This document shows positions 34,551 to 42,948 of a stretch of 64,000 nt of DNA, one piece after another (the stretch's first letter is position 1; each line of letters opens with the position of its first letter). The notes beneath the pieces are model-generated. The model was not told where the DNA came from, did no database searches, and worked only from the letters and a program-made list of their open reading frames with translations. Both the position numbers and the translations under genes were made by a program. This DNA comes from Kroppenstedtia sanguinis (GTDB taxonomy: Bacteria > Bacillota > Bacilli > Thermoactinomycetales > DSM-45169), in assembly GCF_050433445.1 (NCBI RefSeq), contig NZ_JBNPXF010000001.1:62001-126000 (forward strand), in the 5' to 3' direction.

Positions 34551-36080
34551 TTACTCAGTTCCCAGTCCGGTATTGGATTTGACCGAGAGTTCGTCATACT
34601 CTTTTTCGAGGGGATCCGGTTTGCTCCACAATGTAAAGAGGACGGAGGTGATAAAGCCGAGGGGGACGCTGATGATCCCAGGGTTTGCCAAGGGGAAAAT
34701 GGCGTTCTCCTGCATGACGCTGGGACCCAGAATGACCAGTGTAACCGCACTGATTAAACCGACCAGCATTCCCGCCACGGCTCCAGTGGTGTTGAATCGT
34801 TTCCAATAGATAGAGAAGATGATCACGGGTAGATTGGCACTGGCGGCGACGGCGAAGGCGAGAGCCACTAAGTAAGCCACGTTCTGCCCTTTGGCTAACA
34901 CTCCGATCAGGATGGAAACAGCACCCACCACCAGTGCAGTATTGCGGGCGACGCGAAATTGCTTTTTCTCGTCAGCTTGGCCCCGTTTGATGACATTGGT
35001 GTAAATGTCATGGGCAAAGGCCCCGGAGGCGGTGATTACCAGACCGGCTACCACGGCTACGATCGTGGCAAAGGAGACGGCGGCGATCGTAGCCATGAAA
35101 AACTCACCACCCAAGGTTCCGGCTCCACCGCCCAGATATTGCGCCAGCAACGGAGCCGCCATGTTTCCACCGGGGTCGGCGGCCCGGATCACGTCAGGCC
35201 CCACGTGGATAGCTGCCCCAAAGCCGATAAAGGTGATCATGAGATAAAAAGTGCCGATCAACACCATCGCCCAAATGACGGATTTTCGTGCCTCCTGGGC
35301 GGTCGGCACGGTGTAGAAGCGAATCAGGATGTGGGGCAAACCTGCTGTTCCAAGAACGAGTGCGATCCCGAGGGAGAGCAGGTCAATGGGATTTTTGTAC
35401 AACAATCCTGGCTGTAAAAACTTCACACCCTGGGTTTCGGCTACGGCCTCAAACAGTTGTGACGGGTTGAAACCGTAGAGGAAAGCCAAAAACAGAATCA
35501 CGGTCAGGGTGGCGAACATCAACAGAACCGCCTTGATAATCTGCACCCAGCTGGTGGCTAGCATCCCTCCGAAGAGTACATAGATGATCATCAGCACCCC
35601 GATGATCAGAACCGACACTTCATAGGGAATGCCCACCAAAAGTTGTATGATCACCCCGGCCCCGACCATCTGGGCCACCATATAAAAAAGGGAGATCACG
35701 ATGGTGACCAGGGCCGCTGTTGTCCGCACCGGGACTGGCTTCAACCGGTACGCCAACACATCGGCCATCGTGTATTTTCCCGAGTTGCGTAAGGGTTCGG
35801 CCACGATATAGAGAACCACGATATAGCCCATCAACCAACCGACAGCATACATGAAACCGTCGTAGCCATTGAGAGCGACCAACCCCGCGATTCCTAAAAA
35901 GGAGGCTGCACTCAAGTAATCCCCTGCGATAGCCAAGCCATTTTGCCAGCCGGTCAGGGAGCGTCCCGCCGCATAAAAATCTGTGGTGCTCTTGTTCTGT
36001 TTGGAGGCACGATAGGTGATAAACATCGTCAGTCCGACGATCGCTACAAACAGAACAATGCCAAACAGATGGACACTCAT
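34551..36080 (-). CDS. Sodium:solute symporter, acetate/monocarboxylate (ActP-like) type
   Basis: 509-residue SSF-family permease with about 13 membrane helices. Family hallmarks include TTDFYAAGRSLTGWQNGLAI near residue 32, GDYLSAASFLGIAGL, the ALVLGTAGLPHILIRFYTVP segment typical of cation/acetate symporters, and ATIVAVVAGLVITASGAFAHD. The gene begins 2 bp after the stop of the DUF485 gene upstream, the usual yjcH-actP pairing, which strengthens the acetate/monocarboxylate prediction. Substrate is inferred from this context. It shares a bidirectional hairpin with thrC. No acs gene is in the window. Confidence 0.9.
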   Translation of the reverse strand: MSVHLFGIVLFVAIVGLTMFITYRASKQNKSTTDFYAAGRSLTGWQNGLAIAGDYLSAASFLGIAGLVALNGYDGFMYAVGWLMGYIVVLYIVAEPLRNSGKYTMADVLAYRLKPVPVRTTAALVTIVISLFYMVAQMVGAGVIIQLLVGIPYEVSVLIIGVLMIIYVLFGGMLATSWVQIIKAVLLMFATLTVILFLAFLYGFNPSQLFEAVAETQGVKFLQPGLLYKNPIDLLSLGIALVLGTAGLPHILIRFYTVPTAQEARKSVIWAMVLIGTFYLMITFIGFGAAIHVGPDVIRAADPGGNMAAPLLAQYLGGGAGTLGGEFFMATIAAVSFATIVAVVAGLVITASGAFAHDIYTNVIKRGQADEKKQFRVARNTALVVGAVSILIGVLAKGQNVAYLVALAFAVAASANLPVIIFSIYWKRFNTTGAVAGMLVGLISAVTLVILGPSVMQENAIFPLANPGIISVPLGFITSVLFTLWSKPDPLEKEYDELSVKSNTGLGTE

Positions 36081-36082
36081 AA

Positions 36083-36391
36083 TCAGGCCCCCTTCTTGCG
36101 GGTATAGGATTCGATGATGGCTTGGGCCTGCTGATCAAATTTGCGGGCCTTCCTGACATACAGATAGGCTAAAGCCCAGGCGACCACATAGCAGAGGACC
36201 CCGTACAGATAGCCGAAGGTGATATAACCTGTGACATATGAACTCATCAAAGGACGGGCATAGCCTGCCAACAGAGGCAATGTCATGTAATAGAGTAGGA
36301 ACAGAATCACAATCGGCCAGATAAAGACCAACTTGGCCCGTTTAAACTTCTTGAATTCTTGGGAACGGGCGATTTCTGTGTACTTGTCCAT
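36083..36391 (-). CDS. DUF485 small membrane protein, symporter partner
   Basis: 102 residues with two membrane helices (KLVFIWPIVILFLLYYMTLP and TFGYLYGVLCYVVAWALAY) followed by a basic, helical tail. This is the DUF485/YjcH layout, regularly found directly upstream of ActP-like symporters. ATG 36391 has GGAGGTGG 6 nt upstream. It is the first gene of a two-gene operon with the symporter (2-bp gap). The molecular role is not known; a helper or regulatory subunit is inferred from conserved pairing. Confidence 0.88.
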   Translation of the reverse strand: MDKYTEIARSQEFKKFKRAKLVFIWPIVILFLLYYMTLPLLAGYARPLMSSYVTGYITFGYLYGVLCYVVAWALAYLYVRKARKFDQQAQAIIESYTRKKGA

Positions 36392-36446
36392 CCACCCACC
36401 TCCAGATTTTTTCTGTATTTATAGCTTTCGGGTTGAATAGATAAAC

Positions 36447-36644
36447 GTGATGAACTATTCTGAAAAAAGGAGCGACGACTACATTCATACGCCCGAAATG
36501 CCGAAAAACGGTTGCAAACGACTTGATAGAAAAGACAGGGATGAACAGTTCGTTTGGACGCTGAACGGTTGTCCGGGACCCGGTTTTGCTTTTCGTCCTT
36601 CAACACATTTTAGACATGTTAAACCCCGGATGCAGGCGTGTTGA
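36447..36644 (+). other. Open frame of 65 codons, doubtful
   Basis: Begins near GTG/ATG 36447 and would encode a Cys- and Pro-containing basic peptide with SDDYIHTPEMPKNGCKRLD. No Shine-Dalgarno precedes the first start and it runs into the left end of repeat B2. It may be a small gene clipped by the repeat, or chance. Otherwise 36392-36637 contains only the upstream region of the DUF485 operon. Confidence 0.2.
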
Positions 36645-36879
36645 TTATCTGAATTTTTAAGGTCGGGATGGTGGGAGGGTGAAGAGCCTTTGCACCCATA
36701 GGGCACAAGTCTCGCCAGGGTCGCTTTCTGCTCCCGGGTCTCGCTATGCGTTCTTTGCAAGAGATCGGAGCCGTCCCACCATCCCCGTCCCTTCAAGCAA
36801 TATTTTGTGATGGGGGCAATGGGAAGAGCGAAAGGTCAATTTTGTTTCTCCCGCCCATTTCCTGGTTAATCAACAGCCC
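36638..36879 (+). repeat. Family B dispersed repeat, copy B2
   Basis: Full-length copy with ends GTGTTGATTATCTG and CCTGGTTAATCAACAGCC. Internal landmarks: GGTCGGGATGGTGGGAGG, GAAGAGCCTTTGCACCCATA, GGCACAAGTCTCGCCAGGG, GCTCCCGGGTCTCGCTATGC, TTGCAAGAGATCGGAGCC, and GATGGGGGCAATGGGAAGAG. Confidence 0.85.
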
Positions 36880-37429
36880 CTGCCCGGATGTAATCGAGGT
36901 TGACCCATTGACACTCCACACGCCTGAAGAGTGGGATTCACCACAGGCACGTACCGATGGTCGCTTGGGTAATCCCTAGTAACCTGGAGAGATGAACCAA
37001 GGGAAGCCTGTATGCCCCCACGGTTCAAACAGAGTTTAGGTACCATGTCATAGGCTGAATGACTGCTTGGTTTTCACATTTCATTCCAGCCATGAAGGCT
37101 ACATGCAAGAAAATAGGCTTGCACAACCCCATATGCATCCACTTTTCAAAGAGCAACTATGCTTAGTTTAACATAGAACGCACATTTGTAAATGACTCTT
37201 CAGAATTTTTCGGTTACAATTCCCCACAAGGGGGATATCGAACGACGCTCACTTCCATCCTAACCCTAGAGGGCTGTTTTTTTTCGCTCGCCTTTTGTAA
37301 TCTACCACTTCCAGGAAAAGATATAGACAGCAATCCTCATTTCTTTAGGTTGATTATTCGTGATGATTCCCCCACTGAGAAATCTTTTAAACCCTCTTGA
37401 ATCACTTGCATTCTCTAGGATTTCTTAAT
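36880..37429. other. Intergenic stretch without recognisable gene
   Basis: About 550 bp of mixed sequence between repeat B2 and the TetR remnant. A hairpin-like CCCTAGAGGG followed by CTGTTTTTTTT near 37264-37283 could be a weak terminator. No frame longer than 60 codons with a ribosome site, no repeat copy and no RNA gene could be recognised. Confidence 0.4.
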
Positions 37430-37993
37430 TTATTCCTTGGCTAATTGTTCGATCCCTAAAATCAATATGGCTAGTCCAATTTGAAACATTTGATCAGAAC
37501 CCATTCCGCTAAGAAGTTGTTCTTGGTAAATCCGTTGCAGAACATTCTTATTCTCACTTTGTAAGCTGTCAATGGACTGTCGGAATAATTCCTGAACATC
37601 CTGTCCTTTCTTCTCCATTCTTTTATTGATTTTATCCCGCTCATTTCGATCCAACTCAAATGAAATCACATAGTTTAATAGACATACAGCAGAAGAAGAC
37701 TTTTTCTTATCACTGATTGGCACTTGATCCATAATGTTTAGTAAAAAATTGATGAGACTGAGATAATGTTGTTCCAGCGGTACCGTCTGCATTAAAAGTT
37801 GAGCAGAATAGGGGCGTTTCTTTAAGCAGCTCTGCAGATTGACTGCAAATTGCTTCAGTTGTTCTTTCCAGTCCCCTTCCTTGCTGGTGGATGATAGTGT
37901 TTCTTTCGCTACCTGCTCCGCCAATACCTGAAAAATGCTTTGTTTGTTTTCAAAGTAATAGTAAAGGGAAGCGCCAAACAGCACCATTGGCAA
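37430..37993 (-). pseudogene. TetR/AcrR-family regulator lacking its DNA-binding N-terminus
   Basis: The minus-strand frame encodes up to 187 residues. It opens with FGASLYYYFENKQSIFQVLA, which is the end of the helix-turn-helix region of TetR proteins (normally ~35-40 residues into the protein), and continues with a C-terminal ligand-binding, dimerising helical domain. The preceding ~35 residues with the rest of the HTH are missing, and no SD is seen. The upstream DNA (37994-38109) instead carries the tail of another gene on the opposite strand. It is therefore most likely a truncated, non-functional repressor. The sequence is more AT-rich than its neighbours, suggesting acquired DNA. Confidence 0.75.
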
Positions 37994-38109
37994 CGGGGGA
38001 GGCGGATGTGAGGGAGGTGGGCCGGATCTGGGGAAAAGGAAGGATTTTTTTGGCCATCAAGTATGCGGATCAGAATTATGCCCGTCTGAATGTTTCCCTT
38101 CTGTTATAA
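37990..38109 (+). pseudogene. C-terminal fragment of an unidentified gene
   Basis: A plus-strand frame open across the TetR junction ends ADVREVGRIWGKGRIF and LAIKYADQNYARLN before TAA 38107-38109. It reads like the natural C-terminus of a soluble protein, but no start or body is present; the left part of this frame is antisense to the tetR remnant. I do not recognise the family. Confidence 0.4.
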
Positions 38110-38112
38110 AAC

Positions 38113-38137
38113 AAAAAAAGCCTCACAGATGGAGGCC
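38113..38137 (-). terminator. Intrinsic terminator of the 44-residue Cys-rich gene
   Basis: On the minus strand GCCTC-CATCTGT-GAGGC is followed by seven T, about 45 bp past the small gene's stop. Confidence 0.8.
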
Positions 38138-38182
38138 TCAAAGTGGATCACAGGAAAAGGAATGAGTGTCGGAAAGTACTCC

Positions 38183-38317
38183 TCAACAGTAGCAGTTGTC
38201 GATCTGTTGCTTCACCCAATGGTTGGAGCAACATTCATTCAATGCCACATCACGGTTATCCTCAATGGTACTCCCACAAACCGGACACATGTCCTGTGGT
38301 TGAGGGTTGGTGTGCAT
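38183..38317 (-). CDS. Small Cys-rich (zinc-ribbon-like) protein, 44 aa
   Basis: Begins ATG 38317 with GGGAGGGA 5-6 nt upstream on the minus strand and ends at 38183. The peptide starts MHTNPQPQDMCPVCGSTIED, contains ECC and finishes QIDNCYC: CPVCG, CC and CYC give six cysteines in 44 residues, a likely zinc-binding mini-ribbon. A strong terminator lies just downstream, so start, stop, ribosome site and terminator all agree. No family is recognised. It is cytosolic by lack of a signal peptide. It sits between the tetR remnant and the hisS T-box and is transcribed away from hisS. Confidence 0.72.
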   Translation of the reverse strand: MHTNPQPQDMCPVCGSTIEDNRDVALNECCSNHWVKQQIDNCYC

Positions 38318-38535
38318 GGGAATCCCTCCCGATCAGGTTGATGTCATTATACTATAACAGAATATGAAAAGTAAACATCTGTGATACAACAATTTTAAAT
38401 TTAGGCGAAGTTGTCTCTGGATTGTTACATAACAAAATCTCGCTGTGGTTGACATGGAGTGATTAGACGCGCCAGAATTTTGGCGTCGGAATGTGATGTG
38501 AATCCGGCGTATTTGTGTCGTTTCTTACAAAAATC

Positions 38536-38564
38536 TTGACTTTTGTCTAACCATCCCGTAGAAT
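38536..38564 (+). promoter_or_regulatory. Promoter of the hisS-aspS operon
   Basis: TTGACT (38536-38541), a 17-bp spacer, then TAGAAT (38559-38564), immediately upstream of the T-box leader. A good sigma-A match. Confidence 0.8.
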
Positions 38565-38570
38565 GCTATC

Positions 38571-38870
38571 TTATACAACAATTTGAACTGAATCCGCCGA
38601 TGATGGGAAAAGTACCCGGGAATCGGGCAGCCAGAGAGGGAGCGTCAACCGGCTGCAAGCGCTCCTCCGTCTCGCCCCGGAGAAAGACACCTGGAGGCTC
38701 TGGACCGAAGACCCCATGGGGTTGGTAGATCTGGACGTCTGCCAGACGATACCTGGCCTGAGTGGGAAATGGAGTGGAAATCCATTTCCAAAAAAGGGTG
38801 GCACCGCGGGAAAATGTGAACCAATCTCTCGTCCCTGACAGTAAGTCAGTGGCGGGAGATTTTTTATATC
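38571..38870 (+). promoter_or_regulatory. T-box riboswitch of hisS-aspS
   Basis: The leader senses uncharged tRNA and controls read-through into hisS. Stem I carries the AGTA element at 38611-38614. The conserved T-box GGGTGGCACCGCGGG is at 38796-38810. The terminator, AATCTC-CG-TCCCTGAC paired with GTCAGTGGCGGGAGATT plus T-run, is at 38823-38866. The 3' strand of the stem I base (CCCCAT, pairing with ATGGG) is preceded by GAAGAC, the same arrangement as GAAAGCC in the alaS leader below. The specifier is therefore read as GAC (38710-38712), tRNA-Asp. A CAC triplet at 38688-38690 is not placed correctly. Confidence 0.92.
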
Positions 38871-38892
38871 CATTTAAAGGAGGCGGGAGAAA

Positions 38893-40158
38893 GTGAACTA
38901 TCGGATCCCCCGTGGAACGTCGGACTTATTACCTGGTGAAGTGGAGAAGTGGCAGTACATGGAAGAGAAGGCTCGGGAGCTCTGCCGTCTCTATCACTTT
39001 TCCGAAATCCGCACCCCGATGTTTGAACAGACGGAGCTGTTTCAGCGCGGGGTGGGGGAAACCACGGATATCGTAGAGAAAGAAATGTACACATTTGAAG
39101 ATCGGGGGGGACGCAGTCTCACCTTGCGACCGGAAGGGACCGCATCTGTCGTCCGCTCCTTTGTGGAAAACAAGATGTATGCCGGCCCACAACCGACCAA
39201 GCTATATTACCTGGGACCCATGTTTCGGTATGAACGTCCCCAAGCCGGCCGACAGCGGCAATTTCATCAGTTCGGCGTGGAAGTATTCGGGACGCGGGAA
39301 CCCGAGCTGGATGCGGAGATTATAGATCTGGGTTACCGGTTTTACACTGCGGTCGGTTTGAAGAAAGTGCGGGTGGAAGTGAATAGTGTCGGTTGTCACC
39401 GCTGCCGGCCGGTTCATCGGGAGGCGCTGGTGAAGTTTCTCACCCCCCATCGGGAGGAGCTTTGCAAAGATTGTCAGTCCCGGCTGGAACGGAATCCGAT
39501 GCGGGTGTTGGATTGCAAAAAGGAGTCTTGCAACCGGCTGATTGAGGAGGCTCCGAAAATGATCCAATTCCTCTGCGAGGATTGTGCCCCTCACTTTGAG
39601 ACAGTGAAAGAAAATCTTGATCTCCTGGGAGTTCCCTATGAAGTTAATCCCCGGCTGGTGCGCGGGTTGGACTATTATACCCAGACTGCTTTTGAATACG
39701 TGCTGGAAGAGGCAGAGGGGGGCTCGCTAGGTGGAGGTGGCCGTTACAATGGCCTGGTGGAAGAAGTGGGAGGACCGGCTGACATGCCGGGAATCGGCTT
39801 TGGTCTTGGCTTGGAGCGGGTGATCTTGGCCTTGAGGCAACAAGAGGTGAATCTCCCGATCCGCAGGGGAGTGGACTGCTTCCTCATCACGTTGGGTGCC
39901 GCAAGCAAAAAACGGGGCGTCTCCCTGTTGAAGGATCTCCGGCAGGCGGGTCTCTCCGCTGAACGGGACTACTTGGATCGCAAGCTCAAAGCCCAGCTGA
40001 AAGCTGCAGATCGCTCCGGTGCCGCTTATGTGGCCATCTTGGGGGAGAATGAACTGGAGGCGGACCGGATCGTGGTTAAAAACCTGGCCACCGGTGAACA
40101 GGAGACGATCCAGCTGGATCAATTGACGGATCATATTCGTGCATGTACCAGAAGATAG
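38893..40158 (+). CDS. hisS: Histidyl-tRNA synthetase
   Basis: Class II aminoacyl-tRNA synthetase, 421 residues. Motif 1 region FSEIRTPMFEQTELFQRGVG, motif 2 PTKLYYLGPMFRYERPQ with RQRQFHQFGVE, the histidine-A motif RGLDYYTQTAFEY, and the GGGGRYNGLVEEVGG strand are all present, followed by the HisRS anticodon-binding domain (about residues 325-420). The start is GTG 38893 with AAGGAGG upstream. It is co-transcribed with aspS, 21 bp downstream, behind a T-box leader. Gene order matches B. subtilis from here on. Confidence 0.98.
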   Translation: MNYRIPRGTSDLLPGEVEKWQYMEEKARELCRLYHFSEIRTPMFEQTELFQRGVGETTDIVEKEMYTFEDRGGRSLTLRPEGTASVVRSFVENKMYAGPQPTKLYYLGPMFRYERPQAGRQRQFHQFGVEVFGTREPELDAEIIDLGYRFYTAVGLKKVRVEVNSVGCHRCRPVHREALVKFLTPHREELCKDCQSRLERNPMRVLDCKKESCNRLIEEAPKMIQFLCEDCAPHFETVKENLDLLGVPYEVNPRLVRGLDYYTQTAFEYVLEEAEGGSLGGGGRYNGLVEEVGGPADMPGIGFGLGLERVILALRQQEVNLPIRRGVDCFLITLGAASKKRGVSLLKDLRQAGLSAERDYLDRKLKAQLKAADRSGAAYVAILGENELEADRIVVKNLATGEQETIQLDQLTDHIRACTRR

Positions 40159-40179
40159 CTTGAGAAGAGAGGGATATCC

Positions 40180-41961
40180 ATGGAGTCCAGTTTCAAGAAC
40201 CATGATTGCGGGCGGTTAACCAAGGAACAGGTGGGCGCGACGGTCACGCTCAACGGCTGGGTCCGCAAGTGGAGGAACCTGGGGGGCCTGATTTTCCTGG
40301 ATCTGAGAGATCGTTCCGGAGCAGTTCAGGTGGTGATCAATCCGGAAGTTTCCCCCCAAGCGGCAAAGATCGCTGACAAGGTCCGGAGCGAATATGTGCT
40401 GGCGGTGCAAGGGAAAGTGGTAGCCCGATCCAAAGAGACGATTAACCGCAAAATGCAGACCGGGGAAATCGAGGTGCTGGCACAGGAAGTGGAAATTCTG
40501 AACGCTTCCAAAACGCCGCCCTTTACAGTGGCCGATGCTACGGAAGTGGAGGAGACCACGCGGTTGAAGTATCGGTATCTGGATCTGCGCCGTCCGGTGA
40601 TGCAAGAGACGTTGCTCCTCAGACATCGGGCGATGCAGATCGTGCGCAGGTTTCTCGATGAACAGGGATTTATCGAAGTGGAGACTCCGATGTTGACCAA
40701 GAGCAGCCCAGAAGGGGCTCGAGATTATCTGGTGCCGAGTCGGGTGCACGAAGGGGAGTTTTACGCTTTGCCCCAATCTCCGCAGATCTTCAAACAACTG
40801 CTGATGGTCTCAGGTATGGAGCGCTACTTCCAAATCGTCCGCTGTTTCCGGGATGAGGATCTGCGGGCGGATCGCCAGCCGGAATTTACTCAGATCGATA
40901 TCGAGGCTTCCTTTTTGGAGACGGATGATTTGATGACAATGATGGAAGAGATGGTGGCCCGGTTGTTCCGGGAAACGATCGATGTCGAAGTGGAACTTCC
41001 TTTTCGTCGGATTCCGTACCAGGAGGCGATGGAACGGTTTGGCAGTGACCGTCCAGACCTTCGTTTCGGTATGGAACTGGTGGACCTGTCGGAGACGGTC
41101 AAAGAGAGCTCCTTTAAGGTATTCGCCTCTACCGTGGCCCAGGGCGGACGGGTCAAGGCGATTAATGTGAAAGGGAAGGCGGACTGGAGCCGCAAAGTCA
41201 TCGATTCCTGGGGTGAAGTCGCCCAGCAGTTGGGAGCCAAGGGATTAGCCTGGCTCAGCCTTCGGGGAGAGGGGATTAAGGGGCCGGTGGCTAAATTTCT
41301 CTCGGACAGCGAATGGCAGTCCATCATGAAGGCGACAGAAGCGGAGATGGGGGATCTTCTCCTGTTTGTTGCTGATCGTCCCCAGGTGGTGAATGAGGTG
41401 CTGGGAGAACTGCGGATCCGCTTGGCCAAGGAGCTGGATCGGATTCCGTCCGGGGTTTACAAGTTCGCTTGGGTGACCCACTTCCCCTTACTCTCATACG
41501 ATGAGGAAGAGGGTCGCTATTATGCGGAACACCATCCCTTCACCAGTCCGGTGGATGAGGATATCCCGCTGTTGAAGAGTGATCCCTCCCAAGTGCGAGC
41601 CAAAGCTTATGATATGGTGTTGAATGGGTATGAAGTAGGTGGAGGCAGTCGACGCATCCATCGTCGCGAGATCCAGGAAATGATGTTTAAAGCCTTGGGT
41701 TTCACCATGGAAGAGGCGAAGGAGCAGTTTGGCTATCTGTTGGAGGCATTTGAGTACGGAGCGCCGCCCCATGGGGGAATCGCCTTCGGCTTGGATCGTC
41801 TGGTGATGCTGTTGGCGGGGCGGAGTAACCTGCGGGATACGATCGCTTTCCCCAAGACCGCCAGCGCCACTTGTCTCATGACGGGGGCCCCGGCACCGGT
41901 TTCACAACATCAATTGGATGAGCTTCATATCACCCCGCAACTACCCACCGGAGAGAAATAG
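40180..41961 (+). CDS. aspS: Aspartyl-tRNA synthetase (bacterial type)
   Basis: 593-residue class II synthetase. The N-terminal OB-fold anticodon domain (GWVRKWRNLGGLIFLDLRDR) is followed by motif 1 EVETPMLTKSSPEGARDYLV, the flipping/active site RFYALPQSPQIFKQ-like stretch and motif 2 FQIVRCFRDEDLRADRQPEF. A bacterial GAD insertion domain (about residues 285-410) and motif 3 GGIAFGLDRLVMLLAG follow. The size and GAD domain identify the bacterial form. ATG 40180 follows GAGAGGGATA. It is the second gene of the T-box operon, and a 6S RNA gene follows. Confidence 0.98.
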   Translation: MESSFKNHDCGRLTKEQVGATVTLNGWVRKWRNLGGLIFLDLRDRSGAVQVVINPEVSPQAAKIADKVRSEYVLAVQGKVVARSKETINRKMQTGEIEVLAQEVEILNASKTPPFTVADATEVEETTRLKYRYLDLRRPVMQETLLLRHRAMQIVRRFLDEQGFIEVETPMLTKSSPEGARDYLVPSRVHEGEFYALPQSPQIFKQLLMVSGMERYFQIVRCFRDEDLRADRQPEFTQIDIEASFLETDDLMTMMEEMVARLFRETIDVEVELPFRRIPYQEAMERFGSDRPDLRFGMELVDLSETVKESSFKVFASTVAQGGRVKAINVKGKADWSRKVIDSWGEVAQQLGAKGLAWLSLRGEGIKGPVAKFLSDSEWQSIMKATEAEMGDLLLFVADRPQVVNEVLGELRIRLAKELDRIPSGVYKFAWVTHFPLLSYDEEEGRYYAEHHPFTSPVDEDIPLLKSDPSQVRAKAYDMVLNGYEVGGGSRRIHRREIQEMMFKALGFTMEEAKEQFGYLLEAFEYGAPPHGGIAFGLDRLVMLLAGRSNLRDTIAFPKTASATCLMTGAPAPVSQHQLDELHITPQLPTGEK

Positions 41962-41974
41962 GTCGAACTACGGC

Positions 41975-42004
41975 TTGATAAAGAGCCGATCCATGTGTTA
42001 ATAT
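41975..42004 (+). promoter_or_regulatory. Promoter of the 6S RNA gene
   Basis: TTGATA (41975-41980), an 18-bp spacer, TAATAT (41999-42004). Transcription would start near 42010, at the foot of the closing stem. Confidence 0.65.
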
Positions 42005-42009
42005 AAGAA

Positions 42010-42198
42010 CACAAAAGAGCCCTGAGATGTTCGTGAACCACCGACAGTTTTGAGCCAACACCTTTTATGCGGGAGCCTGCGTCATCTGTGAGCGCAAATG
42101 CCCTTCACGGGACTTGTTAACGTGGATGCAGGGCACCCACCTGCCATGAGCAGGTTCAAAACTTAGGGAGCCACGGCATAATGGGGCTCTCCTTTTTT
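42010..42198 (+). ncRNA. ssrS: 6S RNA (regulator of sigma-A RNA polymerase)
   Basis: A ~185-nt structured RNA with its own promoter and a T-run end, placed between aspS and the next gene, exactly where B. subtilis has 6S-2 RNA (bsrB). The ends pair: AGAGCCC at ~42016 with GGGGCTCT at 42183-42190, then ATG/CAT and CGTG/CACG further in. A central stem pairs GCCTGCGTC with GATGCAGGGC. Together they give the long rod with a large internal bubble that mimics an open promoter. The identification rests on position, size and fold; no covariance search was possible here. Confidence 0.8.
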
Positions 42199-42275
42199 AT
42201 ATCTGTTTAAATCTTGCTGGATCTTGGATACTAATGAAGGCAATCGTCCACAGAAATGTTTGAAGGATGTTGATC

Positions 42276-42875
42276 ATGAAACTTGGTGTGGATATTGACG
42301 GAACGATCAAAAGGACACAAGAGGCGGCAGTTCACTGTTTTAACGAAGAACTGGACCGCTCCGTCCGTTATGAGGATATTAAGGAGTTTCAGTTGGATCG
42401 GGCCTATGGCCTGAACCGGAAAGAGGGCAGAAGGTTGTGGCGAAAATTGGAAGCCCGAATCTACGCCCTGGGGGTTCCTATGGAGAATGCAGCTTCTGTC
42501 CTTCGTGATCTGAAGGAAAAAGGGCATGACATCTATTTTATCACTGCTCGTCCCGGGCTTCCGGAAATCACCCAGGTGACGAAGGATTGGCTTCGTAAAT
42601 ACAAGTTCCCGTATGATGGGGAAAACCTGTTTATGGGTTCACAGGATAAAGCAAAGGTGGCCCAAAAACTTGGCGTGGAGCTCTTTTTTGAAGATGCGCC
42701 GCAACATTTGGACCGACTGGTGGCGGCGGGGATTCCGACGGTGGTGATGGATGCGGCCTATAACCGAAACTATCGGGGTGGACTGCCTCGTATCACGAGC
42801 TGGGACGAAGTAGAACCGTTGATTCAGCAGATGGAGGAGCAAAACAGAGACCATGGCGATGGACTGTTGGAGTAA
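42276..42875 (+). CDS. HAD-superfamily 5'-nucleotidase (NT5C type)
   Basis: 199-residue phosphatase of the 5'(3')-deoxyribonucleotidase/NT5C group. Motif I is KLGVDIDGTI with the nucleophile pair Asp-x-Asp; motif II is DIYFITARPG; a lysine follows in QDKAKVAQKLG; motif III is FFEDAPQHLDRL. It would hydrolyse (deoxy)nucleoside monophosphates or a similar small phosphate ester in the cytosol. ATG 42276 is chosen because GAAGGA lies 6-8 nt upstream; the ATG at 42267 is inside that site. It sits between the 6S RNA gene and its own terminator. Exact substrate unknown. Confidence 0.85.
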   Translation: MKLGVDIDGTIKRTQEAAVHCFNEELDRSVRYEDIKEFQLDRAYGLNRKEGRRLWRKLEARIYALGVPMENAASVLRDLKEKGHDIYFITARPGLPEITQVTKDWLRKYKFPYDGENLFMGSQDKAKVAQKLGVELFFEDAPQHLDRLVAAGIPTVVMDAAYNRNYRGGLPRITSWDEVEPLIQQMEEQNRDHGDGLLE

Positions 42876-42885
42876 TTTGTTATGA

Positions 42886-42912
42886 TTCCGCCAGTGTGAG
42901 GCGGTTTTATTT
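42886..42912 (+). terminator. Intrinsic terminator of the nucleotidase gene
   Basis: CCGCC-AGTGTGA-GGCGG stem with TTTTATTT, directly after the stop. Confidence 0.8.
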
Positions 42913-42948
42913 AAAAATATTTGATGCAATATTCAAACAAGCAGGCAC

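Noticed and set aside
36485..36796. Reverse-strand open frame shared by family B copies (DLLQRxHSETREQKATLAR)
   Set aside because: The frame recurs in B2 and B3 because the DNA is nearly identical, but it is cut by a stop in B1 and has no ribosome site, so it is not taken as a protein.
38449..38480. Second hisS promoter at TTGACA 38449
   Set aside because: No acceptable -10 box at 16-18 bp; the TTGACT/TAGAAT pair at 38536-38564 is better and sits directly at the T-box.
42010..42198. tmRNA or other riboswitch as identity of the RNA after aspS
   Set aside because: It lacks a tRNA-like end or tag frame and matches no metabolite aptamer core; size, rod-like pairing and position fit 6S RNA better.
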